A stretch of 7,067 nt of DNA from NCBI GenBank assembly GCA_012515455.1, contig JAAYYJ010000258.1:1-7067 (forward strand). Direction: 5' to 3'. Position numbers and translations under genes: made by a program. This document shows positions 5,317 through 7,067 of this stretch, piece by piece. This DNA is from Oligosphaeraceae bacterium (GTDB lineage Bacteria > Verrucomicrobiota > Lentisphaeria > Oligosphaerales > Oligosphaeraceae). Numbering within the stretch: position 1 is the stretch's first letter; each line of letters opens with the position of its first letter. Under the pieces are notes generated by a model that saw nothing but the letters and a program-made list of their open reading frames with translations, had not been told where the DNA came from and did not search any database.

Positions 5317-5946
5317 ATGGCAACTACACTGACAGTGAAAAACAGCGCTGGTGCTGATACTGGCGCGAAGATTGATATCCAGGAGACCTGGCTGGAATCC
5401 GTCAAAGGTGAACAGGCGGTTAAGGATTCGGTGGTGGCATTCCTGGCCCGCATGCGCGCCGGCACCCATTCCAGCAAAAGCCGCGGCATGGTCGCCTGTT
5501 CCGGTGCCAAGCCCTGGCGCCAGAAAGGCACTGGCCGGGCCCGTGCCGGCAGGGCTAGCAGCCCCGTCTGGGTCGGCGGCGGTGTCGCCTTCGGACCGCA
5601 TCCGCGCGATTACAGCAAAAGTGTCAACAAGAAGGTCGAACGTCTGGCCCTGCGCCGGTCTTTCACCGACCGTCTCGAAGCTGGCGATCTGGTCGTGGTT
5701 GACAAGCTTGAGATTGCCGAGCCCAAGACCAAGCGGATGCTTGAGTTCCTGAAAAACCTGGGCGTTGGTGACAACGCGTTGGTGCTGGTCGAGGATTACG
5801 ATGAGAACGTAGACCTGGCGGCCCGCAACCTCCCGAATGTTTTGGTATTGAAAGCCAGCTCAGTGAATACCTACCTGATGCTGCTGTTCAAGAAGATTGT
5901 CATCACCAGCGCCGGGCTTGAAGCTCTGGGCAACCGCTTGGCGTAA
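5317..5946 (+). CDS. rplD: 50S ribosomal protein L4
   Basis: 209 aa, normal length. L4 is an assembly initiator of the 50S subunit, and its extended loop lines the constriction of the exit tunnel. The loop is well conserved: ARMRAGTHSSKSRG, KPWRQKGTGRARAG and SPVWVGGGVAFGPHPRDY. The Lys of RQKGTGRAR, where mutation gives macrolide resistance in E. coli, is present. The C-terminal half (VVVDKLEIAEPKTKRMLEFL onward) is the usual globular domain. GAGGGAG at 5301-5307 precedes the ATG by 9 bases, and AGGGAGACTA is repeated exactly before rplC. In E. coli L4 represses the S10 operon through the leader; that leader is missing here. Confidence 0.97.
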   Translation: MATTLTVKNSAGADTGAKIDIQETWLESVKGEQAVKDSVVAFLARMRAGTHSSKSRGMVACSGAKPWRQKGTGRARAGRASSPVWVGGGVAFGPHPRDYSKSVNKKVERLALRRSFTDRLEAGDLVVVDKLEIAEPKTKRMLEFLKNLGVGDNALVLVEDYDENVDLAARNLPNVLVLKASSVNTYLMLLFKKIVITSAGLEALGNRLA

Positions 5947-5950
5947 GGAG
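5945..5950 (+). promoter_or_regulatory. rplW ribosome binding site overlapping the rplD stop
   Basis: AAGGAG begins inside the TAA stop of rplD (5944-5946) and lies 9 bases before the ATG at 5960. It chooses 5960 over the in-frame extension running back into rplD, and suggests coupled translation of L4 and L23. Confidence 0.75.
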
Positions 5951-5959
5951 AAAACGAGC

Positions 5960-6244
5960 ATGAAAAGCCCTTACGATGTAGTATACACGATTTTGATCAC
6001 GGAACAAGGCACGAACTTGCGCGACAAGTACAACAAGTACCTGTTCAAGGTCAATCCTAAATGCAACAAAATTGAAATCAAGAAAGCCATCGAGCTGATT
6101 TTTGACGATGTCAAGGTTTCCTCGGTGAATGTCATGAATGTCCTGGGCAAGAAGAAGCGGATGCGCAGTGCCAAGATGGGCAAGCGTGCCGACTGGAAAA
6201 AAGCCATTGTGACTTTGTCGCAAGGGACAATCGAGACGCTGTGA
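5960..6244 (+). CDS. rplW: 50S ribosomal protein L23
   Basis: 94 aa, typical for bacterial L23. It sits at the mouth of the exit tunnel and is the docking site for trigger factor and SRP. The pattern is the usual one: an N-terminal strand and helix (YDVVYTILITEQGT), KYLFKVNPKCNKIEIKKAIE (about 26-45), VSSVNVMNVLGKKKR, then a short basic loop and KKAIVTLSQGTIE. The context between rplD and rplB confirms it. The start at 5960 gives the correct length and uses the AAGGAG site at 5945-5950. It is followed by the largest gap inside the cluster, 89 bases. Confidence 0.96.
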   Translation: MKSPYDVVYTILITEQGTNLRDKYNKYLFKVNPKCNKIEIKKAIELIFDDVKVSSVNVMNVLGKKKRMRSAKMGKRADWKKAIVTLSQGTIETL

Positions 6245-6287
6245 CGCCAAATGGCAGTCGCCTAAAAGCGTCTTTGCCTGCAAAAGT

Positions 6288-6311
6288 TTGAAGCGGCATA
6301 CCCGGCTTCAA
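6288..6311 (+). other. Hairpin in the rplW-rplB gap
   Basis: TTGAAGC (6288-6294) and GCTTCAA (6305-6311) form a perfect 7-base stem around a 10-base loop, in which GG (6295-6296) and CC (6301-6302) could add two pairs. It lies just upstream of the rplB ribosome binding site (6317-6325). No T-run follows, so it is not an intrinsic terminator. It could influence rplB translation or mark an RNA processing site. Confidence 0.4.
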
Positions 6312-6333
6312 TTACTAGGAAAAGGCTGAAAAA

Positions 6334-7067
6334 ATGGGAATCAAAAAATACAAACCTACGTCTCCCGGGCGGAGACACATGAGCGTGAGTGATTTTTCGG
6401 AAATCACTCGCAGCACTCCGGAGAAAAGCCTGACTGTAGGCAAGAAATCTACCGGTGGTCGCAACAACCTCGGTCGTATCACCAGCCGTTTTCGCGGCGG
6501 CGGTGTCAAGCGCTCCTATCGTATAATCGATTTCAAGCGTGACAAAGATGGTATTCCAGCCACGGTCGCCCATATCGAATATGATCCGAACCGCACTGCG
6601 CGCATCGCCCTGCTGCACTATGCCGACGGCGAGAAGCGTTACATCCTGGCGCCTGTAGGGCTGACTCAGGGCAGCACTGTGCTCAGCGGCCCCACAGCTG
6701 ATTTCAAGCCTGGCAACAGCATGGCGATCAAAGACATCCCCAACGGTATCAATATTCATTGCATTGAGCTGGTTCCGGGTGAGGGAGCAAAACTGGTCAG
6801 AGCCGCGGGTCAGGTTGCGATTCTGCGGGCCAAGGAAGGCCAATTCGCGCAGGTCAAGATGCCCAGCAGCGAAATTCGTCTGATCAATGTCAATTGCCGG
6901 GCCACCATTGGTCAGGTTGGTAATCTTGAACATTCCAGCATCAACCTGGGTAAAGCCGGCAAGAAGCGCTATCTGGGCCGGCGTCCGCATGTCCGCGGTG
7001 TGGTTATGAACCCTGTCGACCATCCCATGGGTGGTGGTGAAGGGCGCACCTCCGGCGGTGGGCATCC
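6334..7067 (+). CDS. rplB: 50S ribosomal protein L2, N-terminal 244 residues (cut by window edge)
   Basis: 244 complete codons are visible; full L2 is about 275 aa, so roughly 30 C-terminal residues lie beyond the window. L2 is needed for subunit association and peptidyl-transferase activity. Recognised by YKPTSPGRRH (6-15), GGRNNLGRIT, YRIIDFKRDKDGIPA, IEYDPNRTARIAL, YILAP, the CRATIGQVGN segment and MNPVDHPMGGGEGR. His230 (codon 7021-7023) corresponds to the functionally important E. coli His229. Met232 stands where E. coli has a second His, a change also found in other bacterial groups. The start is supported by AGGAAAAGG at 6317-6325, 8 bases before the ATG. Confidence 0.98.
   Translation, partial: MGIKKYKPTSPGRRHMSVSDFSEITRSTPEKSLTVGKKSTGGRNNLGRITSRFRGGGVKRSYRIIDFKRDKDGIPATVAHIEYDPNRTARIALLHYADGEKRYILAPVGLTQGSTVLSGPTADFKPGNSMAIKDIPNGINIHCIELVPGEGAKLVRAAGQVAILRAKEGQFAQVKMPSSEIRLINVNCRATIGQVGNLEHSSINLGKAGKKRYLGRRPHVRGVVMNPVDHPMGGGEGRTSGGGH

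Noticed and set aside
4659..5531. 290-codon - strand frame across rplC and rplD
   Set aside because: It is antisense to two conserved ribosomal protein genes; its length reflects GC-rich codon bias, not coding.
5897..5959. N-terminal extension of rplW into rplD
   Set aside because: The extension lies within the rplD coding region, lacks a ribosome binding site and would make L23 longer than its family; AAGGAG at 5945-5950 points to 5960.
6262..7065. 267-codon - strand frame opposite rplB
   Set aside because: It is antisense to L2, whose sequence is unmistakable.

Overview
The window holds the start of the main ribosomal-protein gene cluster of a bacterium, plus the 5' part of an unrelated gene pointing the other way. 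The order on the + strand is rpsL, rpsG, fusA, rpsJ, rplC, rplD, rplW, rplB. This is the classical str operon running straight into the S10 operon. The organism is bacterial and moderately GC-rich. The left-hand gene encodes a secreted parallel beta-helix protein of a type abundant in polysaccharide-degrading bacteria. Together with the divergent EF-G and the missing tuf, this makes me lean towards the PVC group (Lentisphaerota, Verrucomicrobiota or Planctomycetota). That is a low-confidence guess from protein style only.

Layout. Positions 1-733 (- strand) are the first 244 codons of a secreted right-handed beta-helix protein whose 3' end lies outside the window. Positions 734-1261 are a 528-base divergent intergenic region. 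Its left part has a plausible - strand promoter and three AATAAGA heptamers at exactly 13-base steps. Its middle has an unusually dense set of GC-rich inverted repeats. Its right part has a plausible + strand promoter and the rpsL ribosome binding site. Positions 1262-7067 are eight co-directional translation genes with gaps of 12 to 89 bases and no clear terminator, probably read as one transcript. rplB is cut by the window edge.

How the genes work together. S12 and S7 are small-subunit decoding-centre and head proteins. EF-G is the translocation or recycling GTPase. S10 belongs to the small-subunit head (and is NusE in antitermination complexes). L3, L4, L23 and L2 are large-subunit proteins: L4 lines the exit tunnel, L23 sits at its mouth, and L3 and L2 approach the peptidyl-transferase centre.

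The genes are ordinary but two proteins are not. The EF-G (683 aa) has an intact GTPase core, but it has lost the almost universal histidine at the tip of domain IV (Asp570 instead), the GQYGHV-type motif and the IPKEYIP-type motif. This suggests a specialised EF-G paralogue occupying the str-operon slot. The S12 has arginine at position 88, normally lysine, a substitution known elsewhere to give streptomycin resistance. I found no phage, IS, CRISPR, tRNA or rRNA sequence.
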